Made by a program: the position numbers and the translations under genes | The notes under the pieces: model-generated | Seen by the model: the letters and a program-made list of their open reading frames with translations, nothing else | Databases searched by the model: none | What the model was told of the DNA's origin: nothing | Part shown: positions 47,171 to 48,793 of the stretch, piece after piece | Layout of the letters: each line of letters opens with the position of its first letter | Position numbering within the stretch: position 1 is the stretch's first letter | DNA from: an uncultured Paenalcaligenes sp. | GTDB lineage: Bacteria; Pseudomonadota; Gammaproteobacteria; Burkholderiales; Burkholderiaceae_B | Direction: 5' to 3' | Assembly (NCBI GenBank): GCA_947632305.1 | Contig: CANROS010000003.1 | Span: forward strand, 1 to 48,793 | DNA: 48,793 nucleotides

Positions 47171-48793
47171 ATGTCTCAACGCTCCACTTCATTTAGAGTC
47201 TTACCACTTATCGTGCTGGGAGCTGTGCAAGCCTTGAGCTTTGCACCCGCTCCTTTACCTGGTGCATTGCTCCCCTATGTACAACTACTGGCGTTTAGCG
47301 CATTTATTTTTTATATGCTAAAAGCCCCCACCATTCGCTCCGCTCTCTGGGGTGCGTGGTTATTTGGCTTTAGCCAGTTTTCCATTGGTTTGTACTGGTT
47401 TTATATCAGCATGCACGATTATGGGGGCTTAGCCGCCCCTCTAGCCGGTGCCGCCGTACTGCTTTTTGCTGCTTTTATGGCGCTTTATTATGTACTGGCA
47501 GTAGGCCTCAGTCGTTTTTTTATTCGACGTAGCCAAGGCATCCATTGGCAAGAACAGCTGCTAGCAGCCATAGTTTGGGCCAGTGCTTGGACTTTATTTG
47601 AGTGGATACGAGGTACCTTTTTAACGGGTTTCCCCTGGCTTAATATCGCCTATGCGCACGTAGATGGCATGTTTGCGGGGTGGGCCAGCGTCTTAGGCAC
47701 GTATGGTCTTAGCTGGATTGTTGCCTTTGCCGCTGCGACTTTGGCTTTATTTGCCTTAAACACAAGCAAGACGGCTCCTAAAACCCACAATTTCCCCATC
47801 GCTTTTGCGGTGCTAAGCGCCGTAATAGGCATTGTTTTAGGGGGCATACAATGGTCTAGCCCACACGGCTCACCCTTTTTTGTGCGCTTGGCCCAAGGCA
47901 ATGTGGATCAAAGCATAAAATTTGATTCGGATCTTTTAGTTCAGGGCACAGAGCTCTACCAACAACTTGCCGCGTTGCCTGCCAAAACTCCCGAAAGCAG
48001 CCCCAGCCTGATCGTTTTACCCGAAACGATCATTCCCTTATTTCAGCACCAATGGCCCGCCAGCTTTTGGCAACAATGGATTGATATTGCGGCAGCCCAA
48101 AATGCAACATTGCTACTAGGTGCCCCACTGTATGCGCAGCAAGGTAGCACGGCTGTGTACACAAATAGCGCCTTTACCATTACCGCTCAATCCACGCCCA
48201 CTGCTATCCAGCAACTGCAACTGGAACAGCGCTACGACAAGCATCACCTAGTCCCTTTTGGAGAGTTTGTGCCAATGGGTTTTAGGTGGTTTGTAGATGC
48301 TTTGGCCATTCCTTTAGGCGACTTTAACCGCGGCCCCACTCGACAAGCCAATTTTGCTGTGGGCGCCCAGTATATTGGACCCAATATCTGTTATGAGGAT
48401 CTGTTTGGTGAGGAAATCATTCAAGGAGTCCGTGATCACGACACCTTGGGACCTGGGGCTACGGTCTTAGTTAATATGAGCAATTTAGGCTGGTTTGGAG
48501 ACTCGTGGGCTTTGCGCCAGCATTTACAAATTGCCCGTCTGCGTAGCATAGAAACAGCGCGCCCCATGCTGCGTGCGACTAACACAGGCATAACCGCCGC
48601 TATCTTGCCGACTGGTCAAGTGCAAGCAGCGCTACCTGCTCACAGCGTGGGAGTCTTAGATGTAGAAGTGCAAGGCATGACAGGCCAAACCCCCTATACG
48701 TTACTGGGCAACGCACCTGTTATTATTGGCGCTTTCATTTTGCTGTTGCTGGGTTTTAGGCTGCGCTTAAGCAACCAACGATCCAACTCCTGA
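47171..48793 (+). CDS. lnt: Apolipoprotein N-acyltransferase
   Basis: Lnt acylates the N-terminal cysteine of lipoproteins in the inner membrane. The 540-residue product has about seven hydrophobic N-terminal segments and a periplasmic nitrilase-like domain with the Glu-Lys-Cys triad: Glu285 in VLPETIIP, Lys357 in RYDKHHLVPFGEF, Cys407 in GPNICYEDLFGEE. A last hydrophobic segment (about 510-530) precedes the tail. The TGA stop coincides with the final base of the window, so the gene is complete but its 3' context is unseen. Confidence 0.97.
   Translation: MSQRSTSFRVLPLIVLGAVQALSFAPAPLPGALLPYVQLLAFSAFIFYMLKAPTIRSALWGAWLFGFSQFSIGLYWFYISMHDYGGLAAPLAGAAVLLFAAFMALYYVLAVGLSRFFIRRSQGIHWQEQLLAAIVWASAWTLFEWIRGTFLTGFPWLNIAYAHVDGMFAGWASVLGTYGLSWIVAFAAATLALFALNTSKTAPKTHNFPIAFAVLSAVIGIVLGGIQWSSPHGSPFFVRLAQGNVDQSIKFDSDLLVQGTELYQQLAALPAKTPESSPSLIVLPETIIPLFQHQWPASFWQQWIDIAAAQNATLLLGAPLYAQQGSTAVYTNSAFTITAQSTPTAIQQLQLEQRYDKHHLVPFGEFVPMGFRWFVDALAIPLGDFNRGPTRQANFAVGAQYIGPNICYEDLFGEEIIQGVRDHDTLGPGATVLVNMSNLGWFGDSWALRQHLQIARLRSIETARPMLRATNTGITAAILPTGQVQAALPAHSVGVLDVEVQGMTGQTPYTLLGNAPVIIGAFILLLLGFRLRLSNQRSNS

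Overview
This window looks like a stretch of core chromosome from a betaproteobacterium of the family Alcaligenaceae (Burkholderiales). The evidence is a dcw cluster in which MurE and MurF are one polypeptide, as reported for Bordetella; a long betaproteobacterial-style RsmH; a CbbA-type class II aldolase next to purC-purE-purK; and the miaB-phoH-ybeY-corC-lnt block. Base composition looks close to balanced by eye, lower in GC than Bordetella, so a moderate-GC genus is more likely. The genus is inference; no rRNA or tRNA gene is present to settle it.

Layout, left to right. (1) 1-7080, minus strand: the head of the division/cell-wall cluster, mraZ-rsmH-ftsL-ftsI-murEF-mraY, mostly with overlapping ends, driven by a promoter that overlaps two 10-bp-phased MraZ boxes; mraY runs off the left edge. 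(2) 7203-7692, minus: the RNase P RNA gene rnpB with its own -10 box and intrinsic terminator. (3) 7736-13225: uup, pyrC with an M20 amidohydrolase, a small SWIB-domain protein and an alpha/beta hydrolase. (4) 13232-25342: central carbon and purine genes on minus (tkt-gap-pgk, and fba-purC-purE-purK-tsaC), separated by mog (minus) and a plus-strand epimerase/MATE pair. (5) 25508-32247: rsmE, an orphan barstar-like protein, hybrid malic enzyme maeB, a degenerate FAD-domain protein, an aminotransferase and a lytic transglycosylase. (6) 32325-37430: ubiD, a YqjD/YqjE-type membrane gene trio, upp and dacB. (7) 37670-48793, plus: queA-tgt-yajC-secD-secF, then miaB-phoH-ybeY-corC-lnt; lnt stops on the last base of the window.

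Working together: region 1 and dacB/lnt/SLT serve envelope growth; region 4 couples glycolysis or pentose-phosphate flux to de novo purine synthesis; region 7 combines queuosine and ms2i6A tRNA modification, Sec translocation, 16S rRNA maturation and lipoprotein acylation.

I see no insertion sequence, prophage, CRISPR array, toxin-antitoxin pair or secondary-metabolite locus, and no convincing undescribed multi-gene system. The most unusual items are regulatory or structural: terminator-like hairpins inside transcription units directly before purC, pgk and yqjE, a strong non-terminator hairpin before secD, a single REP-like element, compensatory changes in the P4 helix of rnpB, the nearly linkerless MurE-MurF junction, an orphan barstar and a FAD-oxidase-like protein that seems to have lost its nucleotide-binding loop.
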